Below are positions 23,420 through 35,930 of a DNA stretch of 64,000 bases, in pieces. The first letter of the stretch is position 1. Each line of letters begins with the position of its first letter. A program made the translations under genes and the position numbers. The stretch is from positions 1 through 64,000 of the forward strand of contig JAKCPI010005336.1 in the NCBI GenBank assembly GCA_023213315.1. Reading direction: 5' to 3'. Under the pieces are notes generated by a model. That model searched no databases, was not told the DNA's origin, and was given only the letters and a program-made list of their open reading frames with translations. The DNA comes from Euborellia annulipes. Taxonomy: Eukaryota; Arthropoda; Insecta; Dermaptera; Anisolabididae.

Positions 23420-25963
23420 TTATATCAACTGGTCGAATATAATTTATTTAATGAAAAATTGTTTAAAAAATAAAACAACAGATTAATATAAACCGGAAAC
23501 CGCCGGAAACGAAGCGAAAACAGATTTTTTTAACACTTATATAGTTTATAAAATGTTTGAGTCGTGAAATTAGCAAACGTAGCAAACTAAACTCAGCTCT
23601 GATTGGTTAACCACTGAAGTCATCAAAGAGCCAAATTTGAATCTTGTCTTTTTTTTTTCAATTATTAAAAAAAAATTGAAGTAAATTTTAGAATATATAA
23701 TTCATAATTACTTTTAGTTAATCCATGTTTTATATCATAAATTTATATGCAAAATAAAATTTGTTCAAAAATACATGAAAGTCGTCAAATTAGTAATCAG
23801 AGTTGGGTTTTATACACGATTTTGCAGTTTTATACAAAAATCGCGGATAAAACTTGTATAAAATGTATAAAATTTGGATGCGCATGCGCAAACCCGACGA
23901 GAAAGGAAATTCAAATAAAATTTCATTTTTCAATTATTAACATTTTGATTAAATTATTCACTAAATAAAAAGCAAACAACATCGTCAATGCTTTAAAACA
24001 TTATAAAATATGAAAAGCTTTTAAGCTGTTTTTTTTTTTTGGGGGGGGGGTTGGTTTTTTACAGTTTTATGTCTTTTATACATCGCCCTAGTTTTATCCG
24101 GATATTTTTATACATGTATACAACCGTGTATTATACTCGGCGGGATAAAACCTGCCAACTCTGTTAGTAATAATAAAGAAACTATCTCTTTCTGCCTCGT
24201 AATTAAAGCGCCTTTTTTTAAATAAAAACTTTATTAAAAGTAAGTCAATCGGGCCCAAAAAATTAATTCATATATCTCAAAAAAATTGTCTTGACCGCAC
24301 AAGACAATTTTTTCTGGAGCTTTTTCAAGCCACTTATTTATTTCTAACATAAGCGACGTTTCGTTAAGGAATAGTAAAAATTACATATTTTCTAATTACT
24401 ATTTTTTAAATAAAACTTTATTGATAAAATAATAACAAATAAAAATAAAATGTCATAAAATGCCAAATAATAATGTGATATAATGTTCTTTTTTCTGAAA
24501 CATATAATAAATATTTATTAACTCAAATACCCGAAAAATATAGATATATCTCTGATCCTTCGGCTCACAATGTCAGGCACTGTTAAAACAAATTCTAAAA
24601 TCAAAGTATTTAAATTAAACGAAAATGGATTTTCAAAAATATAAATAAAAAAGAGATCTTAAAAATGTTATAATTTCCATGGATAATTTTATTTATTAAA
24701 ATTTGTTTGAAAGTAGATCACTTTCCATTTACAACTATTTAAATGTCTTTTAAAAGATTACAATGATATAAGGGATTTTATACTATTTGTATCAAAATAA
24801 ATTGGGCTTATTTTTCCAAAAATAAATTTGAATAATATATATATATATATATATATATTTTTTGAGATGCAATAGGTCGCTATTTGCAGTTATAATTATG
24901 TGAAAGGTGAACCTGTCACCAAGAAGTGTAGAAGATGAGTCTAATGCCACTAATGATCTCATCAGAAAGTAGCTAAGGAGAATAAAACAAGCCTTTTTTG
25001 CTTTCTCCTAATACCTTCTTAAGCAAATATCCTGAAAATGTCTCTTGCCTGGACTGAGGATGATTGAGAGAGAAATTGCAAAAAAGGCTGGTTTTATTTT
25101 CATCTGAGGATAATATGTGATTAACAGTCCAGTTAACACAATTATTATTATGGTATAGGGCCATTCGCGAACTAACATACAATATTCAGAATATATCAAG
25201 AGTCGCGGGAGCGACTCGTCGCCGAGCATGTGAAAAGCAAAAGAAAGCAAAGAAACTCTTAATACTACCATTTAGTTGATATTCCAATAGATGCCAATGG
25301 CCCATTGCATTTAGATGGACGAGTCGTCCCTAGACTATATTATCAAGAATGATTTTAAATCCTTAATAAAAGATAGGGACGTGAAAAAATTTTTTTGAGA
25401 AACTTTTCTCTTTTTGGGCGAATATCTCAAAAAATTTTTAAGATATCGGAGCCAAATTTTCTTTATATTAAACTAGAATAAATAAGGATTATTTTGAGCA
25501 CGAATTCAAAAAAAAATTCCAGTGCCAAACAGAATGGCAGAGGCTCAAAGTTGAGATTTTGCCGATTTCGGAAGGTCAAAAGTTAGTCTCTTATTTTTCC
25601 TTTTTTTTTTTTTTCATTCTTTTCTTCAATTTTCAAATTTTTAGATAGACAAAGCTACAGGTTTCCCTGCTGGACCGATTTGGATGAAATTTAAAATACA
25701 AATAGATACTATCAAAAACCCGATACCTTTGATATAAAATTTCATTTTGGATCAAAAGTGACTTTTTGAGAGGTATTCAAAATTTCAAATTTGTCCTATC
25801 TTTAACATGGCGAAAAGACAATTCTAACTATTTTGCTCCCTGATGACGTCATCTAGGAACATATCTATTAATATTAGTAATTTTCATCCCTAATGGAATA
25901 AAAAATTTTAGGATGGATCCCTTCAGATAGAAATACAATAGATTAACGTGATAAGAAGAAGTG

Positions 25964-26370
25964 CTACCAACATAACAAAAATAAAAAACCTAAAATTTTA
26001 TAAAATTTGGTGAAATCCTATGTTTATCGTTTTGAATCACTGTTTTGAATGGATACCAAACGATGTATTTAAATTCTACCAACATAACAAAAATAAAAAA
26101 CCTAAAATTTTATAAAATTTAGGGAAATCCTGTTTATCGTTTCGAATGGATACCAAACGATGTATTTAAATTCTACCAACATAACAAAAATAAAAAACCT
26201 AAAATTTTATAAAATTTAGGGAAATCCTATGTTTATCGTTTCGAATGGATACCAAACGATGTATTTACATTCTACCAACATAACAAAAATAAAAATCCTA
26301 AAATTTTATAAAATTTGGTGAAATCCTATGTTTATCATTTTGAATTAATACCAAACGATGTAATTATTTT
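25964..26370. repeat. Tandem repeat, about 97-112 bp, 4 copies
   Basis: Copies start at 25964, 26076, 26173 and 26272 with CTACCAACATAACAAAAATA and include ACCAAACGATGTA. The first unit is longer by a short internal duplication. Present only in copy A of the segmental duplication. Confidence 0.8.
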
Positions 26371-26480
26371 TTACTGTTTGGAATGCATATTAAAAGATCT
26401 ATTCATGGGATAACTTAATATTTAATAAACAAAAATTATTAAATAAAATTTAAATGTAATATTTCACAAAAAGAAGTGAA

Positions 26481-26761
26481 ATCTCAGCCAAAAACATCGG
26501 AGATGCAAAAAGGGGCGCCTCGCATTATTTTTGCCTAGCGTCGAGGTGAAATCAAAAAAAATGCGCCTCGCTTTTCTGATTTATATAAAAGCGAGGATAT
26601 ATGAAACAAATAAAATTCTGTAGGGGTTTTATTTAAGTGAAAATATTTCCTCGCTTTTATATAAATCAGAAAAGCGAGGCGCATTTTTTTGATTTCACCT
26701 CGACGCTGGGCAAAAATAATGCGAGGCGCCCCTTTGCATCTCCGATGTTTTTGGCTGAGAT
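26481..26761. repeat. Near-perfect 281-bp palindrome
   Basis: Two arms of about 115 bases (from ATCTCAGCC inwards through GGGGCGCCTCGCATTAT and AAAATGCGCCTCGCTTTT) with a loop of about 50 bases. Only a few mismatches are visible. Probably a young MITE; it would form a cruciform or a long hairpin RNA. Confidence 0.8.
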
Positions 26762-26893
26762 ATATATATATATATAATTCTAATTTATCAAACAATATCA
26801 AAGTATTTAATCAAGGCATCAGTTAGTTGTTAAAGCCTTGTTGAAATACTTTATTTGTATTACATAAATTTTTTATTTATTATACAAATGTAT

Positions 26894-27162
26894 CAAGGGC
26901 GGATCCAGAGGTGTTTCTCGGGGGGGGGGGGTAATCTGGTGTGACTCGTCGCACAGCACACTATTTTTTTTTAATTTCGGTAATTTAAAAGCGCATTCTA
27001 TACTTGTTTGCCAGAATATAAATACACATCAAATTTTTAAGTATTAATTTTAAAAATTTTACATTAAAAATAAATTTTTTTGCGAAAAAAGGTATTTTTT
27101 TCGAATCTCGGGGGGGGGGGGGTAATTACCCCCTTACCCCCCCCCCCCTGTATCCGCCCTTG
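26894..27162. mobile_element. hAT-type MITE, CAAGGGCGGATCC family (copy 1)
   Basis: The ends are CAAGGGCGGATCCAGAGG and TGTATCCGCCCTTG, with long G and C runs inside. The left flank is AAATGTAT and the right flank GCTCCATT, so the flanks do not match each other, unlike the copy at 57533. It abuts ankyrin sequence on the right. Confidence 0.8.
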
Positions 27163-27587
27163 GCTCCATTGGCCAATAGCAACTCAACAATTCCCAAATT
27201 GCTTTTGTTAACAGCCTTATGAAGTGGAGTGGAGTTGTATTCATCCTTACAATTGACATCAGCTCCATTGGCCAATAAGAACTCAACAATTCTCAAATTG
27301 CTATTGCCAGTAGCCTTAAAAAGAGGAGTGGAGTTGTAGAATTCATCCTTACAATTGACATCCGCTCCATTGGCCAATAAGAACTCAACAATGTCCAAAT
27401 GTGGATATCGGGATGCCTTCAACAAGGCCTCACTGGCGTTTAATTTAGGGGAAAAAGAATATAAAATTCAACAATATTCAATCGATCATTCTCGATCGCT
27501 AAATCGAGGGGCGTTTTACCTTTCTCATTCGTTAGATAGATATTCGTTTTTGCATGATCTATTAAGAATTCCACGAGATCTCGATGT
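27163..27587 (-). pseudogene. Truncated ankyrin-repeat fragment, copy A
   Basis: On the minus strand it reads ankyrin units such as STPLHKAVNKSNLGIVELL and FLLANGADVNCKDE, about four repeats. It is cut on the right at 27588 by another repeat and on the left by the MITE. A homologous, longer stretch lies at 38779-39821. No start, promoter or intact gene is seen. Confidence 0.75.
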
Positions 27588-28342
27588 GTGCTGTGCGCCA
27601 GTCACCTTTTAGTTTCCAGTCATCTTTTAGTTTTCAATTTAATTGATGGTTAAATGATTGTATATTGTCAATTTAAATTCCTTAAACTCCTTTAAAAAGA
27701 GCATTTAAATTACGCCACTAAATTTAAAATGAAGTATTTAATAAATTATTTCTAATAAAAAAATCTTTTTTTTTCCATCACCAAAAATATTCCAATTTAA
27801 GATATATAAATTAATTTACAATAAAGAAACTCTTGATTATATATTCTTTTATTACGTCACACTCAATGGTCGACTGAAAGTAGAAGATAGTTGCGTGATT
27901 GGTCACAAGATGGCACCCTCACTATTTTTATTTGCTTTTAAAATTTAAGTTTCATTATAAAAAAAAATTTAAAAGATTTATAAATTTTAGAAAAAACTAA
28001 TTAGATAGAGTATTAGTTAATTAAGAAAATACTTATTTTATTTTTTCTCTATCTAGAATAGTAAATTTTTTATTTCAATCCAAACAAAGTATAACATGAG
28101 CGAGAGAAATGATGGCCTTATCAGTATATAAGCTCTGGCTCAAAATTTTTCTATAAATTGCTTAATTTTCTTAAATTAATAATAGTTGGGTAATTTTTTT
28201 CAAGTTAAAACTTGAATTTTTCAAGTTATCAATATTTAAAATGGAAGTTTGGAACTATGTCCGCCAGTCACACCAGATTTTTTAATTTAAATTTAAGTCA
28301 TATAAATAAAGCATTATAATTTTTACAATATAGTAGACATGG
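27588..28342. other. A+T-rich stretch bounded by repeat ends
   Basis: It begins with GTGCTGTGCGCCAGTCACC and has GCCAGTCACACCAGATTTTTT near 28280. Both are pieces of the inverted left end of the fold-back-headed family, so this may be a derivative of that family. The interior has no coding signal. Confidence 0.4.
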
Positions 28343-28350
28343 GTCGATAC

Positions 28351-29547
28351 TAGACATGGGTCGATACGCGATTTTGCTGTACCAGGTACTCGCTGTTACA
28401 GGTACTTGTTCGTACCCGATATTTTTACCAGATATTTTTGTACCCGATACAGATTTCACTCAGCAACGCTAACTTCACATAAATACAAGTAACAGATTCG
28501 ATACATAGTAGTAGTAGTAATTTTCTTGGTCTCCAACCGTTGGTAATTTAGCCACAAATCTGATTTGATACTTCGATCATTGTGAAGCTATCAATAAGAA
28601 CTTGCTTAATTTGAAAAAAGAATAAACATGAAACTATTAAAATATACTTTAGTAATATACAAGGTGTACTTAAAAATTGTATTTATAATTTAAAAAAATA
28701 ATTTTTCAAAGTCAAATAGAGTACCCCAAATGAAATGTCATTTTACTAGAGACTAAATTAACATTTTTCAAAGTTTTTTTCCCCTGTATTTATAAATATT
28801 CTTGACTTGAAAAATCAAAAAATTATAATTATTCATTACTAAAGAGTTTTCCAAACTGACTGAACTGACATTTTAATGTCTCTAAATTTAAAATGTCATG
28901 TTATATACTGCACTAGAAAAATGATTAACAAATTTTTTTACTAGCGAAAGAAATTTAATTTATTGAAGTTCATTATGTTTTTAAATTCACAGTTACTTGT
29001 ATTTTTACTTTTTTAATTAATGTTTTTAAATAAAAAAGTTTCAAAGTAAAAAAAACATAACTTATTTATTTAAAAAAATTTTTTTTTTTTTAAATTTCTC
29101 CTCTCTTTCTTAAATTAAAGAAAAGAGAAATAATATATTAGTAATAATTATATTTGTATTTAATTATTATAGGGCCTAGTGAGAAAAGTAGAGTAAAAAA
29201 TGTAAAAATGATTCGGAATGACGTTCGAAAAGCGCGCCAGAGCTAGCGAAATTACCCTGTCAGGAGAGAAGAGACGGGGCGGGGCGTCGCGAGTTGAGGG
29301 TCGCAAGAGAGAAGGAATGAGAGAAAAGGCGAGACGAAAACTGTATCGGGTAAACGACGCTCTAAAGTGAAAAGAAAGTATTTGATCAATGCGCAAGCGC
29401 GAGAAACCCAGTACGAGTCTAGTGGAGTATGCCTGAGTAGCTGTTACTCAAATACCTGATATTTTTTGCTCGCACCCATTATGACTTTCTGTTACTTTTT
29501 CATACCTGATACAAAATATCAGATTGATACAGTATCACCCATGTCTA
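28351..29547. mobile_element. hAT-type element nested in a sister copy
   Basis: The ends are TAGACATGGGTCGATAC and, inverted, TAGACATGGGTGATACTG. It is flanked by perfect 8-bp duplications GTCGATAC (28343-28350 and 29548-29555). The target was itself the start of another copy of the same element (TAGACATGGGTCGATAC at 28334). 1197 bp; no transposase frame was recognised. It includes a G+C-richer patch at 29210-29420. Confidence 0.85.
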
Positions 29548-29910
29548 GTCGATACGCGATTTTGCTGTACCAGGTACTTATCTATGATATCAACTGGTCG
29601 ATTATAATTTATTTAATGAAAAATTGATTAAAAAATAAAATAACAGATTAATATAAACCGGAAACGACGCGAAAACAGATTTTTTAACACTTATCTCTAT
29701 ATATATAAAGAGACTTGTGACTAACTTACTTACTAAGTGATGACAACGCCCAGCCTAAACTATAATACCTATAAAGTTGAAATTTGGCATGAAGATTACT
29801 TTTTTGCGTAGGCGTCATTTAAGAAGCGAATTTTCGAAATTCCAATTTTAAGGGCCCCAAATGGTCATTTATGGGTAAAATTTTGATCTACATTAATTTC
29901 TAAACTAAAA

Positions 29911-30915
29911 ATCTGGTGTGACTGGCGCACAGCACACAACTTTCTCTTACCCTTCGATAAGAGAAAGTTGTGCACTGTGCTGGTCACACCAGATTTTTTG
30001 TGTCGAGATATATTTAGTTTCCGATAGCATCTTAGTTTCAAACTTGCATTTTAAATGTTGACTGCTTCAAATAAACTATGGTTATTTTTCAAAATTTTAA
30101 TCTCATATTTGGACATTTTATACACAATATAGAATCGTAAATAAATACAAAATTTCATAAGAATTGGAAAAAAAAATTTTAAATGCCTAAAAAGTTCTAA
30201 AGGGGACCCCCTTTTGAATCGAAATTAACATACAAATCCCTATAGGAAATTAACATTGTTCCTATGCGAAGATAAGGTGGAAAGGGAATTTAAAAGAGTA
30301 GAGAGAGACGATAATGTTTGCAAGTGAGAGAGAGACATATATGTTTTCTTTGAAACAATTAAAGACACAAATAAATTTAAAAAAAATGGGAATTTAAATA
30401 ATAATTGATTTTTAATCTAATAAAAAGAAAAAGATTTAAATTCCGTTACCATGGCAACCATTTCTATCTTTCCTATGAAGAACAAGAGTAAAGTGGTCTT
30501 CAGAAGATTTCAACGGCAAAATGAGAATATACATTTTAAAGAGCATCTAAAATATAGTTCATTTATGAATTTAAAAAAAAATCCTTGGAGGGAATTTTGA
30601 GAAAATCGAAAAAAACTGAAAAAGTACATCAGTAAAGTACTAGTACTTTTTGGCCGATTTTGTTCAAAAGCTTATTTTGAGATTCTTCAAAGGTACCTAA
30701 GTTAAATATAAAATTTCAATCCGCTAGCTCAACTCCTTCATGCTAAAAATCTGTCCACACACACATACACACACACAGACCAATTTGCGGGACCCACTTT
30801 TTTGGACTCAGGGGACCTCAAAACATGTATATCCATCAAAATCTCGACATCGAATTTTTGACATGATCGCAATACTTTCTCTCTCTATATATTTCATATA
30901 TAGGGTACGAGAAAG
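29911..30915. mobile_element. Fold-back-headed repeat family, copy 1
   Basis: The left end is a hairpin of about 40 bp (ATCTGGTGTGACTGGCGCAC and its inverse). The right end is a smaller hairpin, ACTTTCTC with GAGAAAGT around TATATATTTCATATATAG. Flanks resemble TAAAA on both sides. The interior has (CA)n near 30758 and no coding frame. Class unknown. Further copies at 34300-35301 and 47539-49437; solo right ends at 11522, 14683 and 32021. Confidence 0.65.
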
Positions 30916-31376
30916 TAAAAAAGATATCAATTTGGTTTCTTCGCTAAAACCTTCTTTAGATAAAAATCTAAAATCATTGTTTCAGGGTTTTTTGAAATTC
31001 GGCCCTTAAGTACCCCAAATCGCCATTTTTGTAAAAAATTCGGATTTTTAGAACTTTTTACTGAAATGAGATATCAATATGCTTTCTACGCTAAAAGCCC
31101 CCTAAATGAACCCCTAAAAACTAATTTCGGGGTTTTTTGAAATTCGGCCCCTAAGTATCCCAAATCTCTATTTTTGTGAAAAATTCGGATTTTTCAACTT
31201 TTAACTGAAATGAGATATCAATATGCTTTCTACGCTAAAGCTCCCCCCCCCCTATCTCCCCCCATCTCATAAAATTAATTTTGGGGTTGTTTTTTGAAAT
31301 TCGGTCGCTAAGTACCACAATTCATCATTTTTGTAAAAAATGCATTTTTTTCCCAACACTTTTCTTCTCTTCTCCA

Positions 31377-31530
31377 TCTCTATATATATAAAGAGACTTG
31401 TGACTAACTTACTTACTAAGTGATGACAACGCCCAGCCTAAACTATAATACCTATAAAGTTGAAATTTGGCATGTAGATTACTTTTTTTGCGTAGGCGTC
31501 ATTTAAGAAGCGAATTTTCGAAATTCATGG
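31377..31530 (+). mobile_element. Second Helitron 5' end
   Basis: It repeats the first about 150 bases of the insertion at 29694 almost exactly (TCTCTATATATATAAAGAG, then GACTTGTGACTAACTTAC and ACAACGCCCAGCC), again directly after an A. It marks a nested or tandem Helitron copy. Confidence 0.7.
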
Positions 31531-31914
31531 CCCCACCCCTATCCTCCCACCCGCCAAAACAAATTCAAACCCCTAATTTATTTAATATTATTAGAATTTA
31601 TATAATTTTAATACACATAATCTATTTGTGAGATTTAATAATTTTTTTTGAAGAAATTTAAATTTTATAAAATTTTAGAATAATACTATTATATTTCCTT
31701 TAACTTCTTTTAAACCATAGGCTCTCAACATAGGCGATAACGCCCCTTCTCTTGAGGGCGTTTCAGACTTTCAGGGGGCCGTACATGACCAAGAGAAAAT
31801 TATGTGGCATTGAGATGGTGCAGAAATCGCGTGGGCAGATAAAAAAAAAATACTCGCTAATCACGTACTAAAGTAAATTAAAAATTAATATCGTGTAATT
31901 TTTGTTATTACAGG

Positions 31915-32576
31915 CATAGGCGTAGCCACGGGGGGGGGGGGTTTTGGGTGTTCAAACCCCCCCATTGGACCCAAGCCATGACTAGATATTTAAGCTCTAT
32001 AATACAAAATACTTTTTCTCTCTATATATTTCATATATAGGGTAAGAGAAAGTAAAATATAATAATTTTCTCTAGCTTAAAAAAAAAAAAAAAATTAAAT
32101 AAAACGCAAAAAATTCGAGAAAATTCAGAATTTTCCCATTGAAAAGAATTGATTTTTGTTTTGCTTTATAAAAAATTAAAGCCGCTTAAAATTGATTAAA
32201 TCTCGCAAATGAAAAATAATAAAAATTATTATATAAATAAATTTTTTATTTTTTTTCTTAAAGAGGTCTGAGATAGGAGTCTGGTCAAGAGAAACACATA
32301 GAGGGACACCCCGGTATTTTAGGCCCATATACATAAAATTAAGAGATTTGCATTATTTATTGCCTGATACGAGTTGATTGAAAAATTGCGGCACTTAATT
32401 AAGAAAGGGCGGGCCCGAGCCACCTCGAAGGGGGTCCAGGGGGGGGGCGAAGCGAAGGTGGGGTAAGTGGCTAGTCATATATTTCATTAGACGCCCTATA
32501 CTGCCCTATTAGTCGGGGTGGGGGGGGAGAAATAATCCCAAACCCCCCCCATCAAAAGTTTCTGGCTACGCCTATG
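31915..32576. mobile_element. hAT-type MITE in the Helitron
   Basis: The ends are CATAGGCGTAGCCACGG and CTGGCTACGCCTATG, with perfect 8-bp duplications ATTACAGG (31907-31914, 32577-32584). G and C runs lie just inside both ends. No transposase. A solo right end of the fold-back-headed family lies inside at about 32010-32056. Confidence 0.85.
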
Positions 32577-33639
32577 ATTACAGGTATTGCATTCATTTTT
32601 ATCACGTGGATTTATATAGTATTGTAGAAATGTTGATAACTTAAAAGATAAATTGGCTTCAAGTTACAAAACGCGGCGACTTTTCGTTGTATTTTACTCA
32701 AATAGAACCTGATATTATCAAACTCCTTAAAATCGAAAAAATTCCTTTAATTTTCTCATTAGTTATGTCATAAATTTATGTCTTTTGAAGATTACTAAAA
32801 CTATAGACTCATGTCTAATCGGATCAACTGCGGGTTACGAATCTAGAGTTGCCCACCCAATTCAGATCCGACTTGCCGTGAAAATTTTCAAACATTGCCA
32901 ATCTCTCCTCTCTCTTTCTGTAATTGAAGTAAATCTTCGTTTACAGATGTGAAAATAAAAAATTAAAAAAATTTAAAAAAAAGGGACAGTCAGCAAAATA
33001 AGTTTGAGAAACTATGTTTTAAACGATAATAGATATCAATTTAAATAATACATCAACATGATTTTTTCGATTTAAGTTTCTTGAATAAATATCTTTCAAG
33101 GGATGTAAAGTTATTTAGTGACCTCGGGCCTTAGGCTTTAAATTAAATAAAAAAGAAAAAATATCCTGAAACAAAAAATCTGGTGTAACCGGTTTTAGTT
33201 TTAACCTGTGGTTTTAACCGAACCACCCTCCCTTCCCCATTTTTACGAAATTTAGGATTTTTCAATTTACCTAAATCTCAACTTTTTTTTTTTTATTAAT
33301 TCCAAAAAAGTTATAATTTGTCTGATACATTACATTTATTGCCTTGGCCTTATTTACGAAGCTTCAAATTCTAATTTTAAAAGCACTGAATTCTCATTTT
33401 GGAGCTTTTTTTTTTTAATTTTATACTGACTTATAAACGGATCGAGAGATATCAGTTTGTTTTTTGCGCTAAAGAAGAAACGAGGCATCGATGTTGAGGG
33501 TTGGCCACGAATTAAGAAGGTTTACGCTCCGGGAATTTCAGGGTTTCAACGATGGCCGTGCAATAAACTTGCCCGCGAAGGGCAATTGCTCGCCGGTAGG
33601 CGAGCTTGGGGGTCCAGGGGGCGAAGCCCCCTGGCTAGC

Positions 33640-33672
33640 GCAAGGTTCGCCGAAGGCGAACCTTGCGGCTAG
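33640..33672 (+). other. Helitron 3' terminal hairpin and CTAG
   Basis: GCAAGGTTCGCC, loop GAA, perfect inverse complement, then GG and CTAG at 33669-33672. This is the arrangement expected of a Helitron replication terminator. The 150 bases before it are unusually G+C-rich and include GGGGGTCCAGGGGG. Confidence 0.8.
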
Positions 33673-34299
33673 TATAGTTTATAAAATGTTTGAGTCATGA
33701 AATTAGCAAACGTAGCAAACTAAACTCAGCTCTGATTGGTTAACCACTGAAGTCATCAAAGAGCCAAATTTGAATCTTGTCTTTTTTTTTCAATTATTAA
33801 AAAAAATTGAAGTAAATTTTAGAATATATAATTCATAATTACTTTTAGTTAATCCATGTTTTATATCATAAATTTATATGCAAAATAAAATTTGTTCAAA
33901 AATGCTTGAAAGTCGTCAAATTAGTAATCAGAGTTGGGTTTTATACACGATTTTGCAGTTTTATACAAAAATCGCAGATAAAACTTGTATAAAACGTATA
34001 AAACTTGGATGCGCATGCGCAAACCCGACGAGAAAGGAAATTCAAATAAAATTTCATTTTTCAATTATTAACATTTTGATTAAATTATTCACTAAATAAA
34101 AAGCAAACAACATCGTCAATGCTTTAAAACATTATAAAATATGAAAAGCTTTAAGCTGTTTTTTCGGGGGGGGGTTGGTTTTTTACAGTTTTGTCTTTAT
34201 ACAACCGTGTATTATACTCGGCGGGATAAGACCTGCCAACTATCTCTTTCTGCCTTGTAATTAAAGCGCCTTTTTTTTAAATAAAAACTTTATTAAAAA

Positions 34300-35301
34300 A
34301 TCTGGTGTGACTGGCGCACAGCACACAACTTTCTCTTACCCTTCGGTAAGAGAAAGTTGTGCACCGTGCTGGTCACACCAGATTTTTTGTGTCGAGATAG
34401 ATTTAGTTTCCCATAGCACCTTAGTTTCAAACTTGCATTTTAAATGTTGATTGCTTGAAATAAACTATGGTTATTTTTCAAAATTTTAATCTCATATTTG
34501 GACATTTTATACACAATATAGAATCGTAAAAAAATACAAAATTTCATAAGAATTGGAAAAAAAAATTTTAAATGCCTAAAAAGTTCCAAAGGGGACCCCC
34601 TTTTGAATCGAAATTAACATACAAATCCCTATAGGAAATTAACATTAGGCCTAAGAGAGAAGGCGGAGAGACAGGCGATAATGTTTGCAAGTTCGAGAGA
34701 GAGAGATATATATGTTTTCTCCTAAGCAATTAAAGACACAAATAAAATAAAAATAAATGGGAATTTAAATAATAATTGATTTTTAATCTAATAAAAAGAA
34801 AAAGATTTAAATTCCGTTACCATGGCAACCATTTCTATCTTTCCTATGAAGAACAAGAGTAAAGTGGTCTTCAGAAGATTTCAACGGCAAAATGAGAATA
34901 TACATTTTAAAGAGCATCTAAAAAATAGTTCATTTATGAATTTTAAAAAAAATCCTTGGAGGGAATTTTGAGAAAATCGAAAAAAACTGAAAAAGTACAT
35001 CAGTAAAGTACTAGTACTTTTTGGCCGATTTTGTTCAAAAGCTTATTTTGAGATTCTTCAAAGGTACCTAAGTTAAATATAAAATTTCAATCCGGTAGCT
35101 CAATTCCTTCATGCTAAAAATCTGTCCACACACACACACAGACAGACACACACACACACACACAGACCAATTTTCGGGACCCACTTTTTTGGACTCAGGG
35201 GACCTCAAAACATGTATATCCATCAAAATCTCGACATCGAATTTTTGACATGATCGCAATACTTTCTCTCCTATATATTTCATATATAGGGTACGAGAAA
35301 G
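34300..35301. mobile_element. Fold-back-headed repeat family, copy 2
   Basis: Same layout as 29911-30915 and highly similar. It lies in copy B at the point corresponding to 24240 in copy A. The site there is ATTAAAAGTAAGTC, so the insertion appears to duplicate TAAAA with one base lost. It carries (CA)n at about 35126-35165. Confidence 0.7.
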
Positions 35302-35565
35302 TAAAATAAGTCAATCGGGCCCAAAAAATTAATTCATATATCTCAAAAAAATTGTCTTGACCGCACAAGACAATTTTTTCTGGAGCTTTTTCAAGCCACT
35401 TATTTATTTCTAACATAAGCGACGCACAGTGGGCTGAAATCGAAAAAAAGCGGCCATAATTATCTTTTTTTGGGCGGATTTTTACAAAATTAAAACTATA
35501 CATACATAATCATATGTTCTTCTATACCCTTCAATATTTTCATATTTTACCAAAAGGGGTTGAAA

Positions 35566-35845
35566 CATGGGCGTACCCAGGATCAAATCTAGAGGGGGGC
35601 AGATCATGGTCGTCCAGGGGGGGGGCAGATCATGACCGTCCAGACTTTTTCATATATATATATATATATATATATAAGGGAAAAGCCTTCGAATTAAAGG
35701 CATAAAAACCCTCGAGTCCAAACGAGTCCCGTCGCTATCGCCCTACCTAATTTTGTTTCATTTCATCACTTTATAAGCATTTAATTTTTTTTCTTGCTTC
35801 TAGAGGGGGCAGCTGCCCCCCTGCCCCTCGCTGGGTACGCCCATG
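35566..35845. mobile_element. hAT-type MITE nested in the Transib element
   Basis: The ends are CATGGGCGTACCCAGG and CTGGGTACGCCCATG, with perfect 8-bp duplications GGTTGAAA (35558-35565, 35846-35853). It contains G runs and an (AT)n tract. No coding capacity. Confidence 0.85.
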
Positions 35846-35930
35846 GGTTGAAATTACCCCTTGACAAAGTTGAAAAAAAAATTATGATGTGTGAAATATA
35901 AAGAAAAACATATGTCAAAAAATCAAAAAA

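Larger units (their letters stand above)
23420..27587. repeat. Segmental duplication, copy A
   Basis: Matches copy B (29586-39203) in the same orientation at high identity in blocks: 23420-23539 with 29588-29693, 23540-24240 with 33673-34299, 24241-24358 with 35306-35424, 24359-25190 with 37570-38385, and 26762-27587 with 38387-39203. Copy A lacks the Helitron, fold-back-headed and Transib insertions of copy B. It has 25191-26761, which copy B lacks. Confidence 0.85.
29694..33672 (+). mobile_element. Helitron-type insertion, non-autonomous
   Basis: Starts TCTCTATATATATAAAGAG after an A and ends with a 12-bp hairpin, GG and CTAG before a T. The empty site in copy A is 23539 A / 23540 T, with no target duplication, exactly the Helitron rule. 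No Rep or helicase frame was seen. The interior is a mosaic: a fold-back-headed element, a second Helitron 5' end at 31377 and a hAT-type element at 31915-32576. Because 5' ends occur twice, two Helitrons may be nested and the outer pair may not be one original unit. Confidence 0.8.

Noticed and set aside
25043..25080. CTGAGGATGATTGAGAG as another ribozyme motif
   Set aside because: The GAAAC half and stem I partner are missing, in copy A and copy B alike.
25964..26370. CRISPR-like array
   Set aside because: Units are contiguous 97-112 bp repeats with no unique spacers, in a eukaryotic intergenic region.
33457..33700. Two overlapping plus-strand frames of about 70 codons
   Set aside because: They lie in the G+C-rich 3' end of the Helitron-type insertion and run past its CTAG end; no family resemblance.
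35425..35449. True V(D)J recombination signal
   Set aside because: The heptamer matches exactly, but the A-rich block is not the consensus nonamer and the context is an inserted transposon with CGACG duplications.
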